Counted from the stretch's first letter, positions 1 to 7,613 are shown. The stretch: 13,169 nt of DNA from JAMQKA01 sp033722415 (GCA_033722415.1 JAWVZC010000089.1:1-13169); one strand, 5' to 3'. Program-made: numbers and translations. Notes: a model not told the origin generated them from the sequence alone.

Positions 1-109
1 CCGGGTATTCCGGCAGCTGCTTGATCGGGAACTGTTTCCAGGAATCGGGAGACCAGTCTTCCGGGTTGGCAATTTCGGGTGCTACGGAATTTTCTTTCTT
101 TAACATCAT
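1..109 (-). CDS. Class II 3-deoxy-7-phosphoheptulonate (DAHP) synthase, N-terminal fragment
   Basis: Only the first 36 codons lie in the window; the gene continues beyond base 1. The translation begins MMLKKENSVAPEIANPED and continues with WSPDSWKQFPIKQLPEYP. The pattern W-S-P-x-S-W-x-x-x-P-x-x-Q-x-P-x-Y-P is the characteristic start of class II (plant/mycobacterial-type) DAHP synthases, which condense phosphoenolpyruvate and erythrose 4-phosphate in the first step of the shikimate pathway. Two adjacent in-frame ATG codons (109-107 and 106-104) could serve as start; the first is used here. No Shine-Dalgarno sequence precedes them. A Bacteroidota-type -7 element lies about 45 bp upstream. No catalytic residues are visible in the fragment, so the call rests on this one N-terminal motif. 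Confidence 0.75.
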   Translation of the reverse strand, partial: MMLKKENSVAPEIANPEDWSPDSWKQFPIKQLPEYP

Positions 110-154
110 CGTCTAAGATTGCAAACTGCAGATTTCATGAACGTCAAGGTTAGG

Positions 155-162
155 CAAATATA
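155..162 (-). promoter_or_regulatory. Candidate Bacteroidota-type -7 promoter element for the DAHP synthase gene
   Basis: Read on the minus strand the bases are TATATTTG, a perfect match to the TAnnTTTG -7 consensus described for Bacteroidota primary sigma factor. It would give a transcript start near 148 and a leader of about 40 nt before the ATG at 109. A matching -33 TTTG at the usual distance is not clear; the nearest TTG is only about 12 nt upstream. The call therefore rests on the -7 element and position alone. Confidence 0.4.
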
Positions 163-235
163 AAGAAATGAGCAATTTAATTGTATGATTGACGGTCACC
201 TCTACGCATTGTTTCCCATGAGCCGCAACCTGCCT

Positions 236-1279
236 TTAATTATTAGGCTCAAGTGCAAATAATCCTTTATTGTTAATGTATGCAAACTTGTTGTCGGTTT
301 TTACCAGCCCGAGACCGCCCCGAAAATCCCAGGCGTAGTCAAAAATCGGTTCGATGATCGCCCGCCCGCGTTTGTCGATATAGCCGAACCGGTTGCCCGA
401 TTTGACCCGGGCCACTCCATTGTGGAAGGCGAATGCCCGATCATACACCGGTTCAACCACAAACCGGCCCGACCGGTCAATATAGCCATAGCTGTAGGTC
501 TCCAGGTTATCCGGTGAATCCGGCATCGCCACGGGAGCCAGTCCTTCGGAGAACGGTCCGGCCTTTAGGTACTGCGATTCTATTACCACCCGGCCGTGGA
601 TATCGATATAACCGAACTGTTTGAACTCGAGCTGAACAGCTGCAAGACCCTCTGAAAAGTCAGCAGCCTCGGGGAATTGCGCCGGAATTACAAACTCCCC
701 GCTTCGGTCGATATAGCCCCACTCCCTGTGGGCTGCCGTCTGTACCCGTGCCCGCCCGTCACTGAACGGTTTGGCATCCAGGAAGCGCGGTTTGATCACA
801 AATTCCCCTTTTTTGTTGATAAAGCCCCATCGCCCGTGTTTATCGAGCTGTACCGGGGCCAGTCCGCCGCGAAAGTCGCCCGCGTCATAAAAGCGTGGTT
901 CAACGGCATAATTTCCGGCGTGATCTATGTATCCATACTTCCCGTTCTGTTGAACACGGGCAAGCCCGTTCGAAAAATTGTATGCGGCATCAAATTGCGG
1001 TTCAATAGCCAGACGCCCCCCGGTATCCAGGTAACCGACCCGGCCCAGCACATTAAATGCAGTAAACCCCTCGGAAAATGTGTACGGCCAATTGCGGTCA
1101 GGCAGGAATTTGAACTGGGGAGGAATCTGAGTTTTCAGCGTGGAATCGATAAACCCCACCTTGCTGTTTTCGACATATGGCAGCAGGGGAGCCGTCTGCT
1201 GTTTCGTGGTACTGCAATTCGCCAAAACTACACCCGCAATAATAAGGGCAGTGATCTGAAGCTGTATCCTGATGCTCAT
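236..1279 (-). CDS. WG-repeat lipoprotein of unknown role
   Basis: This 347-aa protein has a short hydrophobic signal (residues 7-20) ending in V-L-A-N-C, with Cys22 as probable lipidated residue; Asn at -1 is atypical for a lipobox, so lipidation is likely but not certain. The rest is nine consecutive WG (KWG-Leptospira type) repeats, each built on a G-[YF]-I-[DN]-x-x-G-x-x-x-[IV]-x-P-x-[FY] core followed by F-x-x-G-[LVR]-A-x-V. Core starts include VGFID, VGYLD, YGYID, WGFIN, WGYID, FGYID and FAYIN. The ninth unit is incomplete and ends the protein. Such repeats form beta-rich surface or periplasmic proteins, and no catalytic function is established for this group. The ATG at 1279 is followed at once by the signal sequence, supporting that start. 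It shares the strand of the DAHP synthase gene, 126 bp away, but that gene has its own promoter candidate. Confidence 0.85.
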   Translation of the reverse strand: MSIRIQLQITALIIAGVVLANCSTTKQQTAPLLPYVENSKVGFIDSTLKTQIPPQFKFLPDRNWPYTFSEGFTAFNVLGRVGYLDTGGRLAIEPQFDAAYNFSNGLARVQQNGKYGYIDHAGNYAVEPRFYDAGDFRGGLAPVQLDKHGRWGFINKKGEFVIKPRFLDAKPFSDGRARVQTAAHREWGYIDRSGEFVIPAQFPEAADFSEGLAAVQLEFKQFGYIDIHGRVVIESQYLKAGPFSEGLAPVAMPDSPDNLETYSYGYIDRSGRFVVEPVYDRAFAFHNGVARVKSGNRFGYIDKRGRAIIEPIFDYAWDFRGGLGLVKTDNKFAYINNKGLFALEPNN

Positions 1280-1830
1280 ATTTAGAAAGATTTATATTTA
1301 CTTGTAGAAGACTTTGATGAAGTAACTATTTGTTATACACCAGACGTGAACCGGTAACTAGTGATGACTCCGAATTCTGAACCCGCTGCAGGGTTATCAC
1401 GGGAAATGATTACCCGGAATATTCGCGAAACAATTAACCTGCCGGGTTAAGCCACTGATGTAGCTGATCAATAAAAATTTCCTGTAGCTCAATGTTACCT
1501 GCAGCTGCGACGGGCTGCAAAATTTGGGAATAATCCGAGGGTACTTACAGGTTGCCAGACAGGGAATGAACAGGGGAGTGGACCGTAAAAAACGGAGATC
1601 CCAGGCAAACCAGGTGCATGCTGCATGCCCTGCTGAATTCATGCAATCGGTATCGGTGTAAACCCCGGATTTCCAGTTTTGTTTCAGAAATACCCGAAAC
1701 GGATCTCTCCTTGAACATGTTGCCTTTTTTTTTGGAAACGTGGTCAATTCCTGCAGAATTTTACCTTACAATTAGCGTTCGATTAGTTATCTTTAGCAGT
1801 TTATTCCTAACCCCAAAATCTACAGATTCT
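1280..1830. other. Divergent intergenic region between WG lipoprotein and uvrA
   Basis: These 551 bp must hold the promoters of two divergent genes. No convincing protein gene is seen: the open minus-strand frame at 1397-1747 encodes a low-complexity Cys/Phe/Pro mixture without a domain. Visible small structures are a 6-bp hairpin TTAACC-TGCCG-GGTTAA (1434-1450), a 5-bp AACCC/GGGTT hairpin (1380-1395), an 8-bp palindrome AACATGTT (1714-1721) and a run of nine T (1724-1732). The sequence TATCTTTA at 1788-1795 is one base from the TAnnTTTG element and could start a uvrA transcript with a leader of about 30 nt, but no -33 element is obvious. The open frame that runs into uvrA from 1618 is treated under uvrA. 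Confidence 0.5.
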
Positions 1831-4677
1831 TTGCGAGAACAGATCGTTATCCGCGGAGCCCGTGAACACAACCTCAAAAACATCGATGTCGATATTCCCC
1901 GGGAGGAGCTGGTCGTGGTCACGGGGATCTCGGGATCGGGTAAATCTTCCCTTGCTTTTGACACAATATACGCCGAGGGGCAGCGCCGTTTCCTGGAGTC
2001 GCTCTCTGCCTATGCCCGCCAGTTCCTGGGTATGATGGAGCGCCCGGATGTGGATTTCATCGACGGGTTGTCTCCGGTCATATCCATTGATCAAAAAACT
2101 ACAAACCGGAACCCGAGGTCTACCGTGGGCACTGTCACGGAGATCTATGATTTTCTTCGCCTGCTGTATGCTCGCATCGGGGTGCCGTATTCCTGGAAAA
2201 CCGGGAACAAAATGGAAAAGCAGAGCGCCGACCAGGTGGTCGAAAGTATCATGGCGTTAACCGAGGGTACCAAGGCCTACTGCCTGGCTCCCGTGGTACG
2301 CGGGCGGAAGGGGCATTACCGTGAGCTGTTTGAACAAACGATGAAACAGGGGTTTGTGCAGGTTCGGGTGGACGGGGAATTTATGGACCTGGAAGAGGAT
2401 TTGAAGGTGGACCGGTACAAAACCCACAATATCGAAGTTGTCGTCGACCGGTTTGTGATCAACCCGAACAGCGAGAAGCGCATCGCCGAAAGCGTAAGGC
2501 TGGCTCTGGAGATGGCCGATGGTAATGTGATTCTATCAGTACCGGGAGAGGAGGGAGAATTCAAGGATCACCTCTTTTCGCAGAACCTTTTTGACCCGGA
2601 AAGCGGTCTGGCCTATGAAGATCCCGCTCCCAATATCTTTTCATTCAACTCGCCGTACGGGGCCTGCCCCAAATGTGACGGGCTGGGATACACGCATGAC
2701 GTGGACCGTACGCTGGTGATACCGAACCCGGAGCAGTCGATCGCCGAGGGTGCCATCCGTTTTCTCGGGGAGCCGCGGGATATCTTCGTGTTCAAGCAGC
2801 TGCAGGCTGTTCTCGACACGATGGACCTCGATTTTGAGACGCCGATCGAGCAATACCCGGACGAGGCGCTCGAGCTGCTGTTTGAGGGGGGGGGAGATAA
2901 AAAATTTAATGTCAGTTACGATTTTCGTGATGACAGCGTCACCTACAAGCACTCCTTCAAGGGACTTCGCAACATCATTCGTGAGCAGTACGAGGAGAGC
3001 AAGTCCAACAAGCAGCGAGACAAAGCGAAAGCATTTATGGCCAGGCTCACCTGTGACGAGTGCGGGGGGGGACGCCTTAACAGGGAAGCGCTCTCCTATA
3101 AAATCGATGGCTACAGCATCGATGAACTGGTGAAAATGGACCTGGATACCCTCCGTGATGCCATCAACGGCCTGGTATTGAGCGAGCGACAGCAGAAAAT
3201 TGGGCACCAAGTGCTGAAAGAGGTGCGCGACCGGGTGGATTTTCTGCTAAACGTCGGTCTGAATTACCTTACGCTGGATCGTGAAGCCCAGACGCTGTCC
3301 GGCGGGGAGGCACAGCGAATTCGGCTGGCCACCCAGATCGGGACCCAGCTCGTCGGGGTGTTGTACATCCTGGATGAACCGAGTATCGGGCTGCACCAGC
3401 GCGACAATATCAAGCTGATTCGTTCGCTGGAAACCCTCCGCGATCTCGGTAATAGCGTTATCGTGGTGGAACATGACCGCGAGACGATAGAACACGCCGA
3501 TTACGTGCTGGATCTTGGTCCCGGTGCGGGAGCTCACGGCGGGGAGATCGTGACGGAGGGACAACCTGATGAGCTGGATCCCGAATCCATGACCTCGAAA
3601 TTTCTCAATGACGAAGAAGTCATACCCTATCCCGACGAGCGGCGCGAGGGCAACGGTAAAACGGTACGGCTCACCAACGTGAGGGGGCACAATCTCAAGA
3701 ATCTGGATGTCGAAATTCCGCTCAACAAGTTTATCTGTGTAACCGGAGTCAGCGGCAGTGGCAAAAGCTCTCTTATCAACCAGACGCTGGCCCCCATACT
3801 CTCCAACTATTTTTACAGTTCCAAGACCGTTCCGCTTCCTTACGACGATGTGGAGGGGCTCGACAACCTGGATAAAATCATTTCCGTGGACCAGAGCCCG
3901 ATTGGCCGAACTCCCCGCTCCAATCCCGGAACATACACCAAGGTGTTTGACCATATCCGGTCACTGTTTGCCGAACTTCCGGAGTCCAAGATCAGGGGAT
4001 ATGACCAGGGGCGGTTTTCGTTCAATGTGAAAGGGGGGCGCTGCGAGGCCTGCAACGGCGACGGGGTGCGAAAAATTGAGATGAACTTCCTGCCCGATGT
4101 CTATGTGAATTGTGAAACCTGCAATGGCAAGCGCTACAACCGGGAAACCCTGGAGATCTACTACAAGGGAAAAAATATTGCGGATGTGCTGGAGATGTCC
4201 ATTGAAGAGGCCAGTGAATTTTTCGACTCGGTTCCCGCCATTAATCGCATCCTCGGCACGCTTGTGGATGTGGGGCTCGGGTACTTGACTCTGGGGCAGC
4301 CGAGCACCACCCTGTCGGGCGGCGAGGCCCAAAGGATTAAACTGGCACGGGAGCTTTCGAAGGTGGGAACCGGCGATACACTCTACATTATGGATGAACC
4401 GACCACGGGGCTCCATTTCCAGGATGTGCGCATGCTGGTGGATGTGATTCAGCAACTAGTCGACAAGGGAAATTCCGTTATCGTGATCGAACACAATCTG
4501 GACCTGATCAAGGCGGCCGACTGGATTATCGACCTCGGCCCCGAAGGCGGCGTGGGGGGCGGTGAAATCATTGCCCGGGGAACCCCGGAAGAGGTTGCGG
4601 ATTTCGAACACAGCTATACCGGCAAATACCTGAAAGAGGAGTTCGAGCGCGAAGAGAAAAGAAAAGTGAAAGCCTGA
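1831..4677 (+). CDS. uvrA: Excinuclease ABC subunit A (UvrA)
   Basis: UvrA is the damage-recognising ATPase of nucleotide excision repair; it loads UvrB on damaged DNA. Numbering from TTG 1831 (948 aa), two ABC modules are complete: Walker A GISGSGKSS (32-40) and GVSGSGKSS (639-647), signatures LSGGEAQRIRLA (from 489) and LSGGEAQRIKLA (from 828), and Walker B strands LYILDEP and LYIMDEP. Zinc ligands are present: C279/C282 with C408/C411, and C738/C741 with C761/C764. The frame is open back to ATG 1618, giving 1019 aa, but the extra 71 residues resemble no UvrA. The TTG start puts the first Walker A within one residue of its position in E. coli UvrA and gives the usual length of about 940. 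No ATG or GTG lies in frame between 1719 and 1831, and no Shine-Dalgarno is seen. Runs of nine and eight G lie inside the gene (2886-2894, 3064-3071). Confidence 0.95.
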   Translation: MREQIVIRGAREHNLKNIDVDIPREELVVVTGISGSGKSSLAFDTIYAEGQRRFLESLSAYARQFLGMMERPDVDFIDGLSPVISIDQKTTNRNPRSTVGTVTEIYDFLRLLYARIGVPYSWKTGNKMEKQSADQVVESIMALTEGTKAYCLAPVVRGRKGHYRELFEQTMKQGFVQVRVDGEFMDLEEDLKVDRYKTHNIEVVVDRFVINPNSEKRIAESVRLALEMADGNVILSVPGEEGEFKDHLFSQNLFDPESGLAYEDPAPNIFSFNSPYGACPKCDGLGYTHDVDRTLVIPNPEQSIAEGAIRFLGEPRDIFVFKQLQAVLDTMDLDFETPIEQYPDEALELLFEGGGDKKFNVSYDFRDDSVTYKHSFKGLRNIIREQYEESKSNKQRDKAKAFMARLTCDECGGGRLNREALSYKIDGYSIDELVKMDLDTLRDAINGLVLSERQQKIGHQVLKEVRDRVDFLLNVGLNYLTLDREAQTLSGGEAQRIRLATQIGTQLVGVLYILDEPSIGLHQRDNIKLIRSLETLRDLGNSVIVVEHDRETIEHADYVLDLGPGAGAHGGEIVTEGQPDELDPESMTSKFLNDEEVIPYPDERREGNGKTVRLTNVRGHNLKNLDVEIPLNKFICVTGVSGSGKSSLINQTLAPILSNYFYSSKTVPLPYDDVEGLDNLDKIISVDQSPIGRTPRSNPGTYTKVFDHIRSLFAELPESKIRGYDQGRFSFNVKGGRCEACNGDGVRKIEMNFLPDVYVNCETCNGKRYNRETLEIYYKGKNIADVLEMSIEEASEFFDSVPAINRILGTLVDVGLGYLTLGQPSTTLSGGEAQRIKLARELSKVGTGDTLYIMDEPTTGLHFQDVRMLVDVIQQLVDKGNSVIVIEHNLDLIKAADWIIDLGPEGGVGGGEIIARGTPEEVADFEHSYTGKYLKEEFEREEKRKVKA

Positions 4678-4763
4678 TCTCCATTTACAACTTGTTTTAA
4701 TGCAGATAAAAACGTTGGTTCCAATGAGACGGGAAAGAGAGCCTGGGATTAACACGCTGACTT

Positions 4764-5975
4764 ATGAAAACAAACACCGATCAGGAAACGGGTTGGGAAT
4801 TTCAGTTTGAACCCTACACCGAGCACAAGGTCCCATCCGGATTCGTACTTCGAACAGAGGTAACCTCATTCTGGAACAAAATTTTTCACACCCCGGCGGA
4901 AGACGATCACCCGGAACCCGCTGCCGGCGATCTGGAGCGGTTGAGTGACCGTAATCTCGAACGGGTGGTTCCCGAAATACAATCTGATAAATGGTATCAG
5001 GCTCTTGATAAACTCACCGAAGTGTTTACTGACCAGCGAAAACGGGGACCGCTGGTTATTGTCACCCAGCCGTACAGTATGTTGACAAGCGTCATCAAAA
5101 GCTGGGCTGAGCAGCGTAACCGGCAACTGGTTTCCGCACCGGAATTAAGCGGGGATCTTGCGAACAGCAGTAATAACCTGCTCCCCGGGTCCGATTGGAT
5201 CATCCCGGATCTCAGAAGCTGGTTTGAGCGATCCCCGGATGGATTACAGAATATTCGGGCATTACTTTCATATATTCAGGCAGCAGCCTCCACCCGCGGT
5301 ATCGTCGTATGCAGCAGCTGGGCCTGGAACTACCTCGACAAGGCAGTGGGCCTTAAAACCTTCGATACCCGGGCCTACACTCTCCGTTCGCTGGATGCGG
5401 AAGCACTGGCCGGCTATTTACTTGGGTATGCGGAACGGGCCACTGGTCGTGAAGTTGAATTCTGCAATTCTACAAACGGTAAGTATGTGCTGCACCGGCA
5501 GACCGATCCCCAGGACCGGGACAAAAAGGAAGTTCAATTTAACGATCTTATCGAACAGCTGGCCTCCTATTCCCGCGGAAATATGACACTGGCCTTCCGC
5601 TTTTGGTCCAACTGCCTCAGAACGGAACCGGACACCGATATTGAAGAGAGCAAGCAACAAGAGAAAATGGGCAATGGTACGTTAACCTACTGGGTCATCC
5701 CCTGGTCTGAACAGGATCTGCCGGTAGTTCCCGCCGGATTTAACTGGCTTCAGAACACGATATTACACACCCTGATTATCCACGGGAGCCTGGATACAGC
5801 GCAGTTTTCAAGGCTGCTTCCCCACACGGAAGATGAACGTAACCGGGCATTTGCAGACCTGGAGCAGCATGAACTCGTTGAAACCCGGAATGACCGGTAT
5901 CGGGTGGCAATGGAGGCTTATCCGGCGGTTCGTCAGCACCTGGCCCAAAACGGATTCCTTACTGACAAGTTTTAA
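4764..5975 (+). CDS. AAA+/STAND-like protein lacking a P-loop, with C-terminal winged helix, paired with mscS
   Basis: This 403-aa cytoplasmic protein has no signal peptide or membrane segment, and I recognise no named family. Its layout matches an AAA+/STAND (Orc/Cdc6-like) ATPase: a beta strand LVIV (97-100) where Walker A should follow, a Walker-B-like strand DWIIPDL (144-150), a sensor-1-like strand RGIVVCSSW (179-187), a lid start TLRSLDAEALAGYLLGYAER (206-225), and a helix with RGNMTLAFRFW (271-281) resembling the G-N-P-x-x-A-x-x-x-W segment of these ATPases. Residues about 325-395 look like a winged helix. After the first strand the sequence is TQPYSMLTS, with no G-x-x-x-x-G-K-[ST], so ATP hydrolysis is unlikely. 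The gene lies 86 nt after uvrA and 48 nt before the MscS gene on the same strand, suggesting a functional pair. The fold assignment is by eye and moderately sure. Confidence 0.6.
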   Translation: MKTNTDQETGWEFQFEPYTEHKVPSGFVLRTEVTSFWNKIFHTPAEDDHPEPAAGDLERLSDRNLERVVPEIQSDKWYQALDKLTEVFTDQRKRGPLVIVTQPYSMLTSVIKSWAEQRNRQLVSAPELSGDLANSSNNLLPGSDWIIPDLRSWFERSPDGLQNIRALLSYIQAAASTRGIVVCSSWAWNYLDKAVGLKTFDTRAYTLRSLDAEALAGYLLGYAERATGREVEFCNSTNGKYVLHRQTDPQDRDKKEVQFNDLIEQLASYSRGNMTLAFRFWSNCLRTEPDTDIEESKQQEKMGNGTLTYWVIPWSEQDLPVVPAGFNWLQNTILHTLIIHGSLDTAQFSRLLPHTEDERNRAFADLEQHELVETRNDRYRVAMEAYPAVRQHLAQNGFLTDKF

Positions 5976-6023
5976 AAGAGTGTAAATTCCGAATACCATG
6001 ATTTCATCGTAAACTGGCAACCT

Positions 6024-6836
6024 ATGGAAAATTCCCTGCAAAATGTACTGCGAGACCTGAATGATATCGCGGTTCTGCAGATCGTATTCATAATAATCGG
6101 CGCGATCACTGTTTACTGGCTGGTTCAAAAAACACTGCCGCGAATTGCCGACAAGCTCTCCGGCCGCTGGCGACTTTATCTGCTGGCTACGGTTCCCGTC
6201 GTTCGCCTGATCGTGGTGGCTGCAGCCCTTTCAATGATAATTTCCCGCATTATTCAGCCAACTGTTCAGAACCTGTTTGCCATTTTGGGCGCACTCGGGC
6301 TGGCTCTGGGTTTCGCCTTCAAGGACTACGTTAGCAGCCTGATCGCCGGGGTGGTTCTGCTCTACGAGATGCCCTTCCGCCCGGGCGACTGGGTGGAAAT
6401 CGAGGGTACCTATGGAGAGGTGAAAACGATCGGGATACGAGCCGTTGAAATTGTGACTCCCGATGACAGCATAGTGTCAATTCCCCATCTTAAATTGTGG
6501 GATCACCTCGTGTCAAACGCCAATGACGGCAGTACATTCCTGATGTGTGTAACTGATTTCTATCTGTCTTCGGATCACGATTCGCAGCAAGTGAAACAGC
6601 TCTTGAAAGATGTGGCATTGACAAGCTGTTTCCTGCAGCTTGAACGACCGGTAACGGTGATAGTATCGGAAGAACCGTGGGGGACCCACTACAAAGTGAA
6701 AGCGTATCCCGTGGATCCGCGAGATCAGTTCCAGTTCAAGACAGATATCACGATCAGGGGCAAAGAAGCACTGCAACAACTGGGAATTTCGTTCGTAAAC
6801 CTGCCGGTACTCGAGGCATTTAAGACGGGGAGTTAG
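6024..6836 (+). CDS. Small-conductance mechanosensitive channel, MscS family
   Basis: The 270-aa protein is close in length to E. coli MscS (286 aa). Three hydrophobic segments are visible: about residues 15-34, 50-76 and the pore helix 82-115. The pore helix has the Gly/Ala-rich packing pattern LGALGLALGFAFKD and leads into VVLLYEMPFRPGDWVEIEG, then a beta domain G-x-V-x-x-I-x-I-R and the region TPDDSIVSIPH, where most relatives have P-N instead of P-H. The C-terminal part (about 170-265) fits the cytoplasmic alpha/beta cage. Such inner-membrane channels open under membrane tension to release solutes in hypo-osmotic shock. The gene follows the P-loop-less ATPase-like gene by 48 nt with no promoter or terminator evident between them, so co-transcription is likely. 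It is minimal and has no extra N-terminal domains. Confidence 0.9.
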   Translation: MENSLQNVLRDLNDIAVLQIVFIIIGAITVYWLVQKTLPRIADKLSGRWRLYLLATVPVVRLIVVAAALSMIISRIIQPTVQNLFAILGALGLALGFAFKDYVSSLIAGVVLLYEMPFRPGDWVEIEGTYGEVKTIGIRAVEIVTPDDSIVSIPHLKLWDHLVSNANDGSTFLMCVTDFYLSSDHDSQQVKQLLKDVALTSCFLQLERPVTVIVSEEPWGTHYKVKAYPVDPRDQFQFKTDITIRGKEALQQLGISFVNLPVLEAFKTGS

Positions 6837-7187
6837 AAGCCACTGAAACGCCTCCTCATACCTCCATCACCATTGTGAGGCAGGATTTTGGAGGGATCAA
6901 AATCAGGAGAAATGCTGAAATCAATCGTAATTCCGGGTATCAGTATTGGTTCAGAAATGGTGATTTTGATTCCGGGGTGGAATAAATGGTTGTAAACGGT
7001 AGATGTTATCCGGGGTATGTGCACATGAGTAATAATACCCGGATCAAAGGTGTTAATAGTTAGAATCAACAGAAAAAAATGGTGTGTTGCTGACGGCCCT
7101 TAATCGCAAGAATTGGCAATCGTTGGCATGGCAATAAATGGAGTATATCTAACGTCCAAATACTCGTTAACCAAATAAAAAAACGTG
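6837..7187. other. Intergenic region with diverged repeats and inverted repeats
   Basis: No secure gene is seen in these 351 bp. Near its left end is a 7-bp inverted repeat GATTTTG/CAAAATC with a 7-nt loop (6884-6904). Three spaced copies of a TCCGGG core follow (see the repeat entry), and a 10-bp stem with one bulged G forms between 7008-7018 and 7035-7044. Two TTGGCA hexamers lie exactly 10 bp apart at 7113 and 7123. The final 40 bp before the lipoprotein gene are A-rich. A minus-strand open frame (7069-6833, TTG start, 78 codons, ending across the mscS stop) spans the repeats but has no ATG and no recognisable domain. Confidence 0.5.
6930..7044. repeat. Diverged ~39-bp direct repeats with TCCGGG core, plus an inverted copy
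   Basis: The cores ATTCCGGGTAT (6930), ATTCCGGGGTG (6969) and TATCCGGGGTA (7007) recur at 39 and 38 bp. The first two units share roughly half of their positions when laid side by side. A fourth core lies inverted at 7035-7044 (ATACCCGGAT) and pairs with the third copy to form a 10-bp stem with one bulged base and a 16-nt loop. On the minus strand the period equals 13 codons and reads as repeated P-[GR]-I-x-[IS] segments, so this may be a decayed repeat-protein fragment instead of a regulatory array. Confidence 0.45.
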
Positions 7188-7613
7188 ATGAATCTATTTG
7201 CAAAAATAACATCAATAACAGTGATTGGCCTGGGGATACTCGTAACGGGATGTGCAACAACTGGAAACAGCAGCGAGTCCGGGTCTGCAGGATCCACCGG
7301 GACAAGTGTAGAAGTCAACAATGCCTCGCAGACACTGGCCGACTATCTTCGCAGGGTATCCGGGGTCACAGTCCAGGGTTCCGGTGACAATGTCAGGGTT
7401 TTTGTGCGGGGAGCCAGTACTGCCAGCGGTAATAATGAACCCCTGTTTATCATTGATGGCAGCAGGGCAGGTCGTTCATACCAGCAGGTAGTGAACAGGG
7501 TCGATGTCAACGATATTGACCGGGTTCGGGTGATCAAGGGATCCGAAGCGGGATCTCGCTACGGGCTCGAGGGCAGTGCCGGTGTCATCGAGATCAGGAC
7601 GAAGAGAAACTGA
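7188..7613 (+). CDS. Lipoprotein consisting of a TonB-receptor plug-like domain
   Basis: The 141-aa product has a clear lipoprotein signal: Lys6, a hydrophobic stretch ITVIGLGILV, then the lipobox L-V-T-G-C with Cys22. A Ser/Gly-rich linker (about 23-45) leads to residues 48-141, which match the plug domain at the start of TonB-dependent outer-membrane receptors: LADYLRRVSGV, VRVFVRGAS, EPLFIIDG, then VNDIDRVRVIKGSEAGSRYG and GVIEIRTK. No beta-barrel follows; the gene stops right after the plug. The product should be anchored to a membrane and cannot itself transport a substrate. ATG 7188 is preferred; an in-frame GTG directly before it (7185) would add one residue. The gene stands alone between two non-coding stretches, so its partner is unknown. 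The domain call is strong, the role open. Confidence 0.85.
   Translation: MNLFAKITSITVIGLGILVTGCATTGNSSESGSAGSTGTSVEVNNASQTLADYLRRVSGVTVQGSGDNVRVFVRGASTASGNNEPLFIIDGSRAGRSYQQVVNRVDVNDIDRVRVIKGSEAGSRYGLEGSAGVIEIRTKRN

Noticed and set aside
677..1285. 202-codon plus-strand open frame
   Set aside because: It lies antisense within the WG-repeat gene, whose repeats and lipoprotein signal are unmistakable. The antisense product has no domain.
1714..1721. AACATGTT palindrome considered as a LexA/SOS box for uvrA
   Set aside because: An 8-bp palindrome alone does not match a known SOS box (no GAAC-N4-GTTC), and the LexA motif of this lineage is not known to me.
1397..1747. 116-codon minus-strand open frame in the uvrA upstream gap
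   Set aside because: Its composition is Cys/Phe/Pro-rich without a motif or signal, its start lies over the T9 run, and it overlaps the probable uvrA control region. Chance is the simpler explanation.
2641..3210. 189-codon minus-strand open frame inside uvrA
   Set aside because: It is a shadow of the GC-biased uvrA codons; the sense strand carries the zinc and ABC motifs.
4678..4763. Gap after uvrA searched for a terminator
   Set aside because: No stable stem with a T-run was found; only a tiny TTGG-TT-CCAA palindrome is present, so no terminator is called.
6833..7069. 78-codon minus-strand open frame with PGI-type repeats
   Set aside because: It has only a TTG start, no Shine-Dalgarno and no recognised domain, and it ends across the mscS stop. 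The repeat period is kept as a finding, but a gene call is not supported.
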